The notes: generated by a model not told the origin, from the letters alone. Numbered from the stretch's first letter, positions 21,301 to 32,335 are shown. The stretch: 64,000 nucleotides of DNA from Syngnathus acus (GCF_901709675.1 NC_051105.1:12510604-12574603); one strand, 5' to 3'. A program made the numbers and translations.

Positions 21301-22399
21301 TGAGAAGTCATTGTATGGGTTAAAACAATCAGGCAGAAATTGGAATAAGTTGTTGCATGATCATTTGACAGAAAATTATTTTACCCAAAACCAAGCTGAC
21401 CACTGTGTTTACACAAGAGAGACAGAACATGAGAAAGTCATTGTGATAATATGGGTTGATGACCTATTAATTGCAGCAAGTAATGAAGAAGCTATGGAGG
21501 TCACAAAAGACATGCTGACAGCACGGTTCAAAATGAAGGACTTGGGTAAACTGAAACATTTCTTGGGCATCGATTTTGAGCAAACCAGTAACTGTGTAAC
21601 AATGTCTCAAGCTAAATATGTTGAGAAAATTTTAGATAGGTTTAATATGCAAGATTGCAAAGGTAGATCGACACCTTGTGAACAAAAACTGAACTACACA
21701 GATGATGCTGCGTTACTGTGTGATGTTTCAATGTACAGAGAAGCAGTGGGTAGTCTTATTTATTTAACTGTATGTACAAGACCTGACTTGAGTTTTATTG
21801 TAAGCAAACTGTCACAGTATTTTAATCAACCTACTGTTGAACATTTTTGTACAGTTAAACATGTGCTAAGATATTTAAAGGGGACTAGTGACAAGAAGTT
21901 GTGCTACCAAATGAGTAAGGAAAACCTGGGTATACAAGCCTACAGTGATGCAAACTGGGCTGGTGATGTAGATCGACGTAGTACAACTGGTTATTGTGTA
22001 ACTCTATCTCAGGGTGGTACTTTAGTGTCATGGAAGACAAAAAGACAGCCAACTGTAGCACTGTCTACTTGTGAGGCAGAGTATATTGCTCTGGCTGCAA
22101 CTATCCAAGAATGTCTATACCTCACACAACTGCTAGATGGTATTGATAAACATGTGTATATGCTACCTGTAGTGTTTGAAGACAACCAAGGCACGATTGC
22201 ATTAGCAAAGAATCCTGTTAAAAGACAGCGATGCAAACATGTGGATATTAAATACCACTTTATCCGGTCCAATGTTACCGAGGGTAAACTGTCTCTTGTG
22301 TACTGTCCAACTGAACATATGGTTGCGGATGTAATGACCAAGCCTGCAACAAAATTTAAGTTGGCAAAATTTGCTGGATTTATGTTTGGGTCTAACTAA
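18368..22399 (+). CDS. Copia Gag-Pol polyprotein, intact (1343 aa)
   Basis: The first ATG is at 18368, and one frame runs to the stop at 22399. Order: Gag (residues 1-230), two CCHC zinc knuckles (CFKCGLKGHMARAC at 235, CSHCKSSTHRDATC at 254), aspartic protease (MVDCGATSHI, D312), integrase with zinc-binding H452, H457, C485, C488 and catalytic D515, D576, E612 (35-residue spacing), reverse transcriptase (D942 in QMDVKTAYLNA; WVDD with D1031-D1032) and RNase H (D1194 in YSDANWAGD, E1236 in CEAEYIAL). Integrase before reverse transcriptase is the copia order. Fusion of Gag and Pol in one frame is also copia-like. The protease has DCG rather than the usual DSG, a change seen in some copia members. 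No stop or frameshift is present. The cytoplasmic virus-like particle would copy its RNA and integrate the DNA. Confidence 0.97.
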   Translation: MSGRAAERNSFASRWSRLLFDGDEKNYELWEAKFLGHLRLQDLKDVILNEPTTEEEDELQQDAGKNEEAYAEVIQFLDDKSLSLVMRDAADDGREALRILRNYYQGKGKPRIISLYTELTSLQKSESESVTEYVIRAETAITALRNAGETLSDGLLVAMVLKGLPESFKPFAIHVTQRDETMQFSEFKTKLRSYEDTEKMRAEADDNVMNVRQTRARPDRPADRGAERSAAEVVCFKCGLKGHMARACRRKLWCSHCKSSTHRDATCRRKQRGNRDDARRVHGETEDQDRDEYFFRVSEGAARVDVRGLMVDCGATSHIITDLAKFKRFDDGFQAETHCVELADGTRCKGVAERRGDAEVCLIDSTGRHLNATLRQALYIPSYPQDILSVKAATARGATVVFKEEKNVLIYQDGTKFPIHVRDRLYYLHTVNDDDDCDDDQCKGCHDIQTWHEILGHCNYEDIQKLQNVVDGMKIKGSISKPQHCEVCTKGKFFQTRNKDPDVRAKTPLELVHTDLAGPIHPESKEGYRYAVSFTDDFSSTVFVYFLKNKSDTVQATERFLADVAPYGKVKCIRSDNGTEFTSKYYQTLLTKNVIKHQTSAPYSPHQNGTAERNWRTLFDMARCMLIDSGLPKQLWTYAVQTAAVIRNRCFNKRTGQTAIQMLTGRRPNLSRMQRFGSECYAYKQDKRKLDPRCEKGVFIGYDKTSPAYIVYSPVCKKVQKHRLVKFVAKSGVEQQTQTNVTSEDDDFVKTKPRSPNLVFGEQKPEVSHHQPQQERAEIKREPDGSRYPTRERRQPDRYTDCNVSKYVSDDEETDQVQSNIDYCYRVMCNIPVSFSGAVASDKAKEWVKAMDEEMHSLKENNTFTLTNLPEGKKAVGGRWVYAIKTDDDGSEKYKARYVAKGYSQKMGVDYGETFSPTANMTSVRVLMQKAAQEKLILHQMDVKTAYLNAPIDCEIYMEQPEGYEERSQTDRKLVYKIEKSLYGLKQSGRNWNKLLHDHLTENYFTQNQADHCVYTRETEHEKVIVIIWVDDLLIAASNEEAMEVTKDMLTARFKMKDLGKLKHFLGIDFEQTSNCVTMSQAKYVEKILDRFNMQDCKGRSTPCEQKLNYTDDAALLCDVSMYREAVGSLIYLTVCTRPDLSFIVSKLSQYFNQPTVEHFCTVKHVLRYLKGTSDKKLCYQMSKENLGIQAYSDANWAGDVDRRSTTGYCVTLSQGGTLVSWKTKRQPTVALSTCEAEYIALAATIQECLYLTQLLDGIDKHVYMLPVVFEDNQGTIALAKNPVKRQRCKHVDIKYHFIRSNVTEGKLSLVYCPTEHMVADVMTKPATKFKLAKFAGFMFGSN

Positions 22400-22465
22400 A
22401 GGAAAATGGACTTGTTTTCTGACTAAAATGTCAATGTAATGTTTTCTTTAGGTTTATAATGTGAG

Positions 22466-22477
22466 AGCAAGTGGGGG
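22466..22477 (+). promoter_or_regulatory. Copia polypurine tract
   Basis: The purine-rich AGCAAGTGGGGG ends at the first base of the 3' LTR, the expected plus-strand primer position. Confidence 0.75.
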
Positions 22478-22797
22478 TGTTGAGAGATGCTCTCAATTAT
22501 ACATTTTCCTATTTTATGTTTTGTCAGAATATGTTTAAATCGGGTTATTTTCTTATGACAGCATCTTGAGTTAGTGTGATTGGAACCACCTGTGATGACC
22601 TGTTAAGTGGGCGTGTCTAATAAAAAGCCTTCCTGCATGCTGCACAGTTGGCCCCTACAAGCTGTCGCAGTAGTCGCAGTGAATGGTGTGCAAACAGAGT
22701 TGATCGTCCTCCTCGTCTTTCTTTATTTTATTCCACTGAGTTTGGTGCGATTGTGTTCCTCACAATTACCTGCTGCTGTATGGCTACTCTGCCAACA
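22478..22797 (+). repeat. Copia 3' LTR
   Basis: It has the same 320-bp length as the 5' LTR with no difference found by eye (constant offset of 4505), and is followed by the CCTAC duplication. Confidence 0.95.
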
Positions 22798-22802
22798 CCT
22801 AC

Positions 22803-23228
22803 CTTAAATAGGTCAGAGATACATACATATGTGTGACATCTTTGAGAAAACTGAATAATTTTGAATCTTAAGGCAAAGCCAAATATCCTCCCCCTAAGAT
22901 ACAGTGTGTAGAAAGAACAATGAGAGAAAGAAAGGTCTCAGAAGTCAAAACAGTCAATGAGGAAAAAAGACAATAAAACATTTTAATTTTGACCGAAAAT
23001 TAAATCACACTACATTTTGATTTTTTTTTTGTTATTCTTTAGTTTTATTCTGTGATTAAAATGTTTGACCATTGTATTTAAACACTGTCATGTGTAAATG
23101 TAAAACTGCATTTTTGTATAGGCTTAAATTAAAATAAATTCTTCATACATCATTTAGTAATTAAATTAGTTGTCTTCTAAGTAAGAAATTGCAATGGCTG
23201 AAAATGTCAAGACTCAAGGCAGGGATAA
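22803..23228. other. AT-rich spacer, nothing recognised
   Basis: No exon, repeat end or RNA structure that I can support. Confidence 0.4.
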
Positions 23229-24340
23229 GATTCAAGATTCAAGAGTTTTTATTCGCCATGTTTGAGCGTGCCAAACAAGGAATTTGACTTCGGTAAAACA
23301 CACCCTCTGTTCAACATATAGGTGACTAACAACACTCAGGACATGTGAATAATGGCAAAAACAGTGTAGACAAATTCAAAAGGTGTGAAGAGCAGGATGT
23401 TATTGCACAGTAATGCCTCTGAGACTCTATGAGTGGTGTGAGTTCATCAGAGCAACAGCCTGGGGGAAGAAGCTGTCTCGGTGTCTGCTGGTTTTGGCGT
23501 ACCGAGCTCTATAACGCCGTCCGGAGGGGAGTAGTTCAAACAGACTGCAACCTGGGTGAGAAGGGTCTGTAGAGATGTTCCTTGCACGTTTCCTGGTCCT
23601 GGACAGGTACAAGTCTTGGATAGATGGGAGGTTGATTCCAATGATCTTTTCTGCAGTCCTGATTGTCCGTTGCAGTCTGTGCTTGTCTTGTTTGGAGGCT
23701 GATCCAAACCAGACAGTGATGGAGGTGCAGAGGACAGACTGGATGATGGCAGTGTAGAAGGTCTTCAGAAGCTCTCGCGGCAGGTTGAACTTCTTGAGCT
23801 GTCTCAGGAAGTACAGCCTCTGCTGGGCCTTCTTCCGGACAGAGTCTATGTGGCCGGTCCATTTCAGGTCCCGAGAGATTGTGGTTCCCAGGAACTTGAA
23901 GGTGTCTGTGGAGAGAATAGTATTACTGCGGATAGTGAGGGGCAAAAGTGGTGAAGGGTCTCGCCTGAAATCCACTGTCATCTCCACGGTCTTGAGCGGG
24001 TTCAGCTCCAGATGGTTTTGGTTGCACCAGTGGACCAGCCGCTCCACCTCCTGTCTGTACGCAGTCTCATCACCGTCCTGGATCAGTCCGATGAGAGTGG
24101 TGTCGTCTGCATACTTCAGGAGCTTCACAGGAGAGTCATCTGAGGAGAAATCATTGGTGTAGAGAGAGAAGAGCAGTGGGGAGAGGACGCACCCCTGAGG
24201 GGCTCCAGTATTGGTGGTCCGGGTGTCAGATGTGATGCCCACCAGCCTCACACGCTGTCTCCTGTTGGTCAGGAAGCTGGTGATCCACTGACAGGTGGGG
24301 GCAGGCACCGCAAGCTGGATGAGCTTCTGTTCCACCGCCT
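23229..24340 (-). mobile_element. CR1/L2/Rex1-type LINE, 3' half
   Basis: A long minus-strand frame (24335-23427) encodes the C-terminal half of the reverse transcriptase: GAPQGCVLSPLLFSLYTNDF (intact motif B), YADDTTLIGLIQDGDE, then QQRLYFLRQLKKFNLP, ITVWFGSASKQDKHRLQ and the family ending LFELLPSGRRYRARY. The 3' tail carries GATTCAA repeats at 23229-23245. It is 5' truncated upstream of motif B, as is usual for incomplete reverse transcription. It is much less decayed than the copy at 2655-4500. Confidence 0.88.
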
Positions 24341-24479
24341 GTGTGCCAGGTTGTGGCTAGGGGTTGCCAGACCTCACTGTCCTGCCCCCGTTACCACTTC
24401 CTGATCGCCACAGGACTTTGTTGTCCAGGATGTAAAATGGAATACGTTCCCTTCAGGAGGACGCCTGCGCGTGACGTCT

Positions 24480-24795
24480 TTTAGCGTGGGGAGACTGATG
24501 CGCCTGCAGCCACCACACTTGGCAGAAAGGGGCCGGGATCCAATGGCATGGGTCCATGACGATTGGAGACCACCCTCTGTTGCAGCCTTCGTCCGCCTTC
24601 AGTGCCGTTGTGACTCACAGTGTCATCCTCCGCCACTCCCACCGTTGAGGTCTTTGGATCGCACTTTGTCTGGAACCTCCCCTTCGACCTTACCGCCATG
24701 GTTGAACCTACCAGGAGCCGAGACTCCAGACGGCATCGCTCTTAGGTTCATCGGAACACGCAAGGCTCTCCACCACGGCAAGGTGGCGATCCAAT
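24480..24795 (-). repeat. Rex3-like LINE 5'-end fragment
   Basis: Sequence such as GCACTTTGTCTGGAACCTCC and AAGGCTCTCCACCACGGCAA is a diverged match to the 5' end of the Rex3-like element near 29400-29510. Stops interrupt any frame. Confidence 0.5.
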
Positions 24796-25080
24796 ACAGT
24801 CTGGCCGGGGCCAACCTGAAGAGAGGCATCAAAGAGGCCAAACTATCCAACAAAAAGAAGATTGAGGAGCACTTCAGTGACAAAAACCCCAGGGAGATGT
24901 GGCAGGGCATACAACAACTCACAAACTACAAAGACGGCAATCCTGCTGCTGCAGACAGCAATGATTTACGGGCAGAGGAGCTGAACTGCTACTACGCATC
25001 AAAACTGCGGGTCCAATTACATGCATGCCACTCCCACCAGCCCCCAGCAACTGCACCCCAACACTTGAGGAACCTGAGGT
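24796..25080 (+). repeat. LINE fragment between endonuclease and reverse transcriptase
   Basis: The plus-strand frame reads LAGANLKRGIKEAKLSNKKK, IEEHFSDKNPREMWQGIQQL and AEELNCYYASK. This is the linker typical of CR1/L2/Rex1-type LINE proteins. It is flanked by pieces in the opposite orientation. Confidence 0.6.
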
Positions 25081-25500
25081 TAGATCAGAATCAGCTTTAT
25101 TGGCCAAGTTTGTGCATGCTAAACAAGGAATTTGACTCCGGTTGATCTCAGCCTCTGTACAATATTTTAAGTGACTAACAACATGCAGGTGACTAACAGC
25201 AATGAAGTGGCAAGAGCAGGATGTTATTGCCCAGTGATGTCTCTGAAACTCTATGAGTGGTGTGAGTTCATCAGAGCGACAGCCTGGGGAAGAAGCGGTG
25301 TCTGTGTCTGCTGGTTTTGGCGTACAGCGCTCTGTAACGCCGTCTGGAGGGGAGTAGTTCGAACAGACTGTGACCTGGGTGAGAAGGGTCTGTAGAAATG
25401 TTACTTGCACGTTTCCTGGTCCTGGACAGGTACAAGTCTTGGATAGAAGGGAGGTTGGTCCCGATTATCTTTTCTGCAGTCCTGATTGTCCGTTGCAGGT
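25081..25500 (-). repeat. CR1/L2/Rex1-type LINE 3' terminus
   Basis: It repeats the 3' end seen at 23229-23700 (CTAAACAAGGAATTTGACTC; GTCTGTGTCTGCTGGTTTTG) in the same orientation, with small deletions. It ends where the next LINE begins. Confidence 0.7.
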
Positions 25501-28500
25501 GATTAGACCACCTGTTAGGATGGGTTTGGAGCCTGTTAAGTTAAAGTTAACTAGCGCTAGGCTAGACTTCCAGCATGCACATAGCTCCTTGTGTAGACTA
25601 GAGCGTCATAGTTTGAATAGTGCTACAGTACACGTGAACACACTTTCTACTGAGGTAGTAGACAAATCCAATCACTCCACCCCGACCGGTATCGCTGATG
25701 AAACGGTGCCTGTTTCATTTATTATTACATGTGTAACAAATATTTACTATCAAATTCTCACGGTCGTATCATCCCACCGCGCTAATTAACATTTGAGAGG
25801 TGGTGTCAGGCCTAGAGAACACAATCTTACTCGCATTTCATTTAAAAATCCTTCGATAGATACGAACCCTGATCGACCGATTACACTTAAACTCGGTTTT
25901 ATGAATATTAGATCGCTTGATACGAAAGCAGTTCTCGTTAATGACCTCATTACGGAACATAATCTAATCGTTTTTGGTCTTTGCGAGACCTGGTTAAAAC
26001 CTAATGAACTGCTGCCGCTTAATGAGGCCTTGCCTCCAAATTTTGTGAGCTCGCATGTGGCGCGTCCTCGAAAAAAGGGTGGGGGTGTCGCCCTCATCTC
26101 AAATTCCGATCTTAGATTTAGGCCTCGTTCGATTAACGTAAACATTAAAACATTTGAAGTTCTCACTGTCCGATCCACCGCTTTACCGCCATTTTATCTT
26201 GCTGTTATTTACCGTCCACCCGGGGCTTACTCTGGCTTCCTGGATGAATTTTCAGAATTCGTGGCTGATCTAGTGACATCCATCCATCCATCCATCTTCT
26301 TCCGCTTATCCGGGGTCGGGTCGCGGGGGCAGCAGCTTCAGGAGGGACTCCCAGACTTCCCTCTCCCCAGCCACTTCATCCCGGGGGATCCCAAGGAATT
26401 CCCAGGCCAGCTGAGAGACAGAGTCTCTCCAGCGCGTCCTGGGTCGTCCCCCGGGTCCAGGGAGGCGTCCAGGAGGCATCCTGATGAGATGCCCGAGCCA
26501 CCTCATCTGGCTCCTCTCAACGTGGAGGAGTAGCGACTCTACTCTGAGTCTCTCCCGGATGACCGAGCTTCTCATCCTATCTCTAAGGGAGAGCCCGGAC
26601 ATCCTGCGGAGAAACCTCATTTCGGCCGCTTGTATCCGGGATCTCGTTCTTTCGGTCACGACCCATAGCTCGTGACCATAGGTGAGGGTAGGAGCGTAAA
26701 TCGACCGGTAAATTGAGAGCTTTGCCTTTTGGCTCAGCTCTCTCTTTACCACGACGGACCGGTACAGAGTCCGCATTACTGCCGACGCTGTACCGATCCG
26801 CCTGTCAATCTTGCGCTCCATCCTCCCCTCACTCGTGAACAAGACCCCAAGATACTTAAACTCCTCCACTTGGGGCAGGATCTCATCCCCGATCCGGAGA
26901 GGGCATTCCACCCTTTTCCGATGGAGGACCATGGACTCGGATTTGGAGGTGCTGACCCTCATCCCGACCGCTTCACACTCGGCTGCGAACCGCTCCAGTG
27001 AGAGCTGGACATCACGGCCTGAAGAAGCCAACAGCACCACGTCGTCTGCAAAAAGCAGCTGAGGTCCCCAAACCGTACACCCTAAACGCCTCGGCTGTAC
27101 CTAGAAATTCTGTCCATAAAAATTATGAACAGAATCGGTGACAAAGGGCAGCCTTGACGGAGTCCAACCCTCACTGGGAATGAATCCGACTTACTGCCGG
27201 AAATGCGGACCAAACTCTGGCAACGGTGATACAGGGACCGAACCGCCCTTATCAGTTGGCTCGGTACCCCGTACTCCCGAAGCACCCCCCACAGAACCTC
27301 CCGAGGGACACGGTCGAACGCCTTCTCCAAGTCCACAAAACACATGTGGACTGGTTGGGCGAACTCCCATGCACCCTCGAGGATCCTGCTGAGGGGAAGA
27401 GCTGGTCCACTGTTCCACGGCCAGGACGAAAGCCACACTGCTCCTCCTGAATCCGAGGTTCGACCTCCCGAAGGACCCTCCTCTCCAGCACCCCTGAATA
27501 GACCTTACCAGGGAGGCTGAGGAGTGTAATTTCCCTGTAATTGGAACACACCCTCCGGTCCCCCTTCTTAAAGAGGGGAACCACCACCCCAGTCTGCCAA
27601 TCCAGAGGCACTGTCCCCGATGTCCACGCAATGTTGTAGAGGCGTGTCAGCCATGAAAGCCCCACAACATCCAGAGCCCTTAAGAACTCTGGGCGGATCT
27701 CATCCTTGCCACCGAGGAGTTTTTTAACTACCTCAGTGACTTCGACCCCAGAGATTGGAGAGTCCGCCTCAGAGTCCCCAGGCCCTGCTTCCACAATGGA
27801 AGGCGTGTAGGTGGAATTGAGGAGGTCTTTGAAGTATTCTCCCCACCGACACACGACGTCCCGAGTCGAGGTCAGCAGCACGCCATCCCCACTGTAAACT
27901 ATGTTGACGTTGCACTGCTTCCCCCTCCTGAGACGCTGGATGGTGGACCAGAATTTCCTCGAAGCCGTCCGGAAGTTATTCTCCATGGCCTCGCCAAACT
28001 CCTCCCACGCCCGGGTTTTTGCCTCAGCAACCGCCGAAGCCGCGTTCCGCTTGGCCATCCGGTACCTGTCAGCTGCCTCCGGAGTCCCGCAGGCCAAAAC
28101 GGCCCGATAGGACTCCTTCTTCAGCTTGACGGCATCCCTTACCGCCGGTGTCCACCAGCGGGTTCGGGGATTGCCGCCACGACAGGCACCAATGGCCTCA
28201 ACAATGAAGGCGCGGAACAAGGTCCACTCGGACTCAATGTCCCCCGCTTCCCCCGGGACGTGGGAAAAGCTCTGCCGGAGGTGGGAGTTGAAGCTCTTCC
28301 TGACAGGGGATTCTGCCAGACGTTCTCAGCAGACCCTCACAGAGCGTTTGGGTCTGCCAGGTCGGACGGGCATCTTCCCCCACCATCGGAGCCAACCCAC
28401 CACCAGGTGGTGATCAGTTGACAGCTCCGCCCCTCTCTTCGCCCGAGTGTCCAAAACATGCGGCCGCAAATCCGATGACACGACTACAAAGTCGATCATC

Positions 28501-30757
28501 GAACTGCGGCCTAGGGTGTCCTGGTGCCAAGTGCACACATGGAGACCCTTATGTTTGAACATGGTGTTCATTATAGAAAATCCGTGTCGAGCACAGAAGT
28601 CCAATAATAGAACACCGCTCGGGTTCAGATCGTGGGGGCCGTTCCTCCCAATCACGCCCTTCCAGGTCTCACTGTCATTGCCCACGTGAGCATTGAAGTC
28701 ACCCAGTAGAACGATGGAGTCCCCAGAGGGAGCGCTCTCCATTACTTCCTCCAGGGACTCCAAGAAGGGTGGGTACTCTGAGCTGCCGTTTGGTGCATAG
28801 ACACGAACAACAGTCAGGACCTGTCCCCCCACCCGAAGGCGGAGGGAGGCTACCCTCTCGTTCACCGGGGTAAACCCCAATGTGCAGGCGCCCAGCCGGG
28901 GGGCAATAAGTATACCCACACCTGCTCGACGCCTCTCACCGTGGGCAACTCCAGAGTGGAAGAGAGTCCAGCCCCTCTCAAGAGGGCTTGTACCGGAACC
29001 CAAACTGTGCGTGGAGGCAAGTCCTATGTCTAGTCGGAACTTTACTGCATCGCACACCAGCTCGGGCTCCTTTCCAGTCAGTGAGGTGACATTCCATGTC
29101 CCAAGAGCCAGCTTCTGCAGCCGGGGATCAGACCGCCAAGGTCCCTGCCTTTGCCCAGCTTACACTGCACCCTGACCCCTTTGGCCCCTACCACAGGTGG
29201 TGAGCCCATGGGAAGGGGGGCCCACGTTTCCTTTTCGGGCTGTGCCCGGCCGGGCCACATGGGCGAAGGCCCGGCCACCAGACGCTCGCCTTCGAGCCCC
29301 GCCTCCAGGCCTGGCTCCAGAGGGGGGCCCCGGTGACCCGCGTCCGGGCGAGGGAAAACAAAATCCATTTGTGTTTTTCATCATAAGGGGCTAGTGTGAG
29401 CCGTGCTTTGTCTGGCCCCTCACCTAGGACCCGTTTGCCATGGGTGACCCTACCAGGGACAACATGGCTCCTCGGATCATAGGGGCACGCAAACCCCTCC
29501 ACCACGATAAGGTGACGACTCAACTTCCTTCATCTTAACCCAGATAAAACTGAGATGTTGACAATTGGTCCCTCGTTATCAACACTTATTTAAGGAAACC
29601 ACTATAACTATAGATAACCGTACTATCACTCAGAGCGATACAGTAACTAATCTCGGGGTAATATTTGACCAAACGCTCTCCTTTCAAAAGCACATTAAGA
29701 ATATAACCAGAATTGCGTTTTTTCACCTTCGTAATATTGCTAAGATTCGTCCGATCCTCTCGACCGGTGATGCGGAAACAATTATACATGCGTTCGTCAC
29801 GTCGCACCTGGACTACTGTAATGCATTATTCTCTGGTCTTCCTAAGTCCAGCATCAAAAGTCTACAGTTAGTACAAAATGCTGCTGCAAGGCTGCTCTCA
29901 CGGACAAGAAAATTTGATCACATTACCCCAATATTAGCCATTTTACATTGGCTCCCGGTCCATTTAAGATGTGACTTCAAGGTTCTTCTATTAACCTATA
30001 AATCATTGCATGGCTTAGCGCCTTCATATCTCGTCGACCTAGTTGTTCCTTATGTTCCGTCTCGTAACCTTCGTTCGCAAAACGCTAGTCTTTTAGTGAC
30101 ACCGAGGGCCAAGAAAATGTCTGCAGGGTCTAGAGCATTTTCTATTCGGGCTCTAGAGCTTTGGAATGCCCTACCAATGGATATTAGAACTGCTACCTCA
30201 CTAGAAACATTTAAGACACGTTTAAAGACACATTTCTATGATATGGCCTTTGATTAACCTGTAGTGGCCGATTCGTCTGGAGTTTGTTTTCGCTCTCTCT
30301 CCCAATCCCCCCTCCCCCCACCCCTCCCCAGCTGGGGAGGTAGTTAGGTGGCACCCAAGCTGACAGCGGCTATCTGGATTCTCGTGGACCAATTCAGGAT
30401 GAGGGAACTGCAGCTTATCCTCCTCGAAGACACTTCCAGGACAATCGAGGGCACCTCCGGCAGCTCTTCGCTTTGGACATCCACTTTTTCATTGATTTTC
30501 ATATTACGTATTTTATGTGCCCTCTCTGCATCCATTGCAGCCTGGTGATCCTGAAAGGGGGATCCTTCCATCTGTGGTCCCTTCTCAAGGTTTCTCATTT
30601 TTCCCCTGGTAAGGGTTTTTTGAGTTTTTCCTTGCCCTTTTGGGAGCTTAAGATCAGAGGATGCTTTGAGAATAATTGTCAATTGTTTGTCTGTGTGAAG
30701 CCCTTTGAGACTGCTTGTGATTTAGGGCTATACAAATGAACTTGATTTGACTTGACT
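25501..30757 (+). mobile_element. L2-like LINE split by a Rex3-like insertion
   Basis: The endonuclease (25793-26277) reads LGFMNIRSLDTKAVLV, LCETWLKPNE, KKGGGVALIS and VIYRPPGAYSGF. After the inserted element the frame resumes at 29520 with LNPDKTEM, then LGVIFDQTLSFQKHIKNITR, LDYCNALFSGLPKSSIKSLQ, LHWLPVHLRCDFKVLLLTYK and LWNALPMDIRTATSL, with a stop at 30257. The 3' untranslated part (to 30757) ends in GGGCTATACAAATGAACTTG plus TTGA-type repeats. The catalytic core of the reverse transcriptase between the two parts is absent, so insertion came with or after a deletion of roughly 1.5 kb. Confidence 0.8.
26278..29519 (-). mobile_element. Rex3-like (RTE clade) LINE, nearly full length
   Basis: Minus-strand frames in order: endonuclease (29057-28326: [41 protein letters not shown]), linker and early reverse transcriptase (28220-27252: GVVVPLFKKGDRRVCSNYRE), FVDLEKAFDRVP with GLRQGCPLSPILF (27438-27082), FADDVVLLASS (about 27040) and the C-terminus LTYGHELWV, RWLGHLIRMPPGR and LLPPRPDPG to 26306. 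The 3' tail is (GATG)n at 26278-26295, as described for Rex3. A few frameshifts separate the frames, so it is inactive but young. Confidence 0.88.
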
Positions 30758-30865
30758 GTGCTTGTCTTGTTTTTTGGCCGATCCAAACCAGACAGTGATG
30801 CAGGTGCAGACGATAGACTGGATGATGGCAGTGTAGAAGGTCTTCAGCAGCTCCTGTGGCACGAT
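30758..30865 (-). repeat. CR1/L2/Rex1-type LINE fragment
   Basis: About 110 bp match the minus-strand LINE at 3160-3260 and 23680-23780 (CCAAACCAGACAGTGATG; GACTGGATGATGGCAGTGTA). It is joined head-to-head to the next LINE. Confidence 0.7.
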
Positions 30866-30869
30866 GAGA

Positions 30870-32110
30870 TGGGTGCTAAAAGGTGTGAACCCCGGGAAAG
30901 GTGCAGGCTCCGACGGAATACCAGGAAAGGAACTCAGAGAACGCGCCAACCAGCTGACGGGGGTTCTCACTAACATATTCAACCACTCATTATCATCCCA
31001 GTCCCCAAAAAGCCATTCACGGACAACCCGAAAGACTACAGGCCCATCGCTCTCACACCCATTGACACAACACCTAGAGAAACTGGTTGCTCAGTACATC
31101 AAAGAACTCGACCCCCACCAATTTCATACAGAGCAAACAGATCCACTGATGACACCATCACCACAGCTCTCCACGCAGTGCTGAGCCACCCAGATCTCCA
31201 TGGAACTATGTGACTACAGTTCAGCATTCAACACCATGTCCCAGACATCCTCATCAACAAATTGCCCCTCCTCGACCAGCCCATCGCTATCTGCAGATGG
31301 ATAGAATTTCTAACAGACAGCCGACAAACCGTCAAATTTGGGCCTCACCTTTCCCCCACCATAACGATCAGCACTGGCTCTCCACAAGGATGTGTACTCG
31401 CTGTACACCCACAACTGCACAGCATTTCATCCCTACAACTCCATCATCAAATTTGCCAACAATACAACCGCAGTTGGGCTCATCTCAGGAGGAGACAAGT
31501 CTGCCTACAGGGATGAGGTTGAGAGTTGAGATTGAGAGTGGAGCAAAGTGCACAACCTCATTCTGAATACCACAAAGACAAAAGGACTCATCCTGGACTT
31601 CCGCAAACACAGTACGGACACACGTCGAAAGGGTCAACTCATTCACCCTCCTAGGCGTGTACATCTCTGACGACGTCTCCTGAACTGTCAACACGACGGC
31701 AGTAGTCAAAAAAGCACAACAGCGACTGCACTTCCTGAGAGGAATAAACATCTTGAGAAGCAGGTGCTGGCGACCTTCTACCGAACAACCATTGAGAGCA
31801 TCCTAACGTACTGCATCACTGTGTAGTACGCTGGGTGCACCGTCGCAAACATGACAGCGATGCAGATTGATTCACACCGCTCAGAGAATCACGGGCTGCC
31901 CTCTCCCATCCCTGAAAGACATCACCAACACGCGCTACCTCAGCAGAGCGACGAACATTGCCGCTGACACAACACACCCCAGACATCATATCTTCGAACT
32001 ATTGCCCTCAGGACGTCCCTTTAGAACTCACAAAACCCGCACAAACAGACTCAAGAACAGCTTCTTCCCCAGACCCACAAGTCCTCTGAACAACAGCAAA
32101 AACAAATAAA
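30870..32110 (+). pseudogene. Decayed CR1/L2/Rex1-type LINE reverse transcriptase
   Basis: Frameshifted plus-strand pieces spell GVNPGKGAGSDGIPGKELRE, DPHQFHTEQT, STGSPQGCVL (motif B), KFANNTTVGL-like motif C with the two aspartates changed, and a C-terminal segment ITGCPLPSLKD, LSRATNIAADTTHPRHHIFE, LLPSGRPFRTHKTRTNRLKN. Loss of the catalytic aspartates and many indels make it inactive. It is a different subfamily from the copy at 23 kb. Confidence 0.75.
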
Positions 32111-32166
32111 CCAAAAACGTGCCAACGCACTTCTGTTACTATCCATTCTGCTCTTTACGAAACCTA

Positions 32167-32335
32167 CAGTGGTACCTCTACTTACGAACGCTTATACTTA
32201 CAAACCTTTCGAGAAACGAACCGGAGCCTCACCAATTTTTGAATTCTGAACCGATGCATCATCCCCCACACACACACACCTTGTCTCTTTTGCGCTGCCA
32301 TTTCCTGTTCGTCTCGCCGCGTTAGCCAAAAACAA
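32167..32335. repeat. MITE end fragment, CAGTGGTACCTCTACTTACG family
   Basis: It begins CAGTGGTACCTCTACTTACG, and a related end (AAGTAGTGGTACCACGGTA) occurs at 53330. The terminal motif is Tigger/pogo-like. Only one end is present here. Confidence 0.5.

Larger units (their letters stand above)
17973..22797 (+). mobile_element. Intact Ty1/copia LTR retrotransposon
   Basis: The 4825-bp element has two 320-bp LTRs with TGTTG...CAACA ends, a 5-bp duplication CCTAC (17968-17972 and 22798-22802), a primer-binding site, one uninterrupted gag-pol frame and a purine-rich tract (AGCAAGTGGGGG, ending 22477). By eye the two LTRs show no difference, which indicates a very recent insertion. All parts needed for autonomous retrotransposition are present. 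Confidence 0.95.

Noticed and set aside
27191-27631. Proline/glycine-rich frames on both strands in the Rex3-like element
   Set aside because: They are out-of-frame shadows of the reverse transcriptase.
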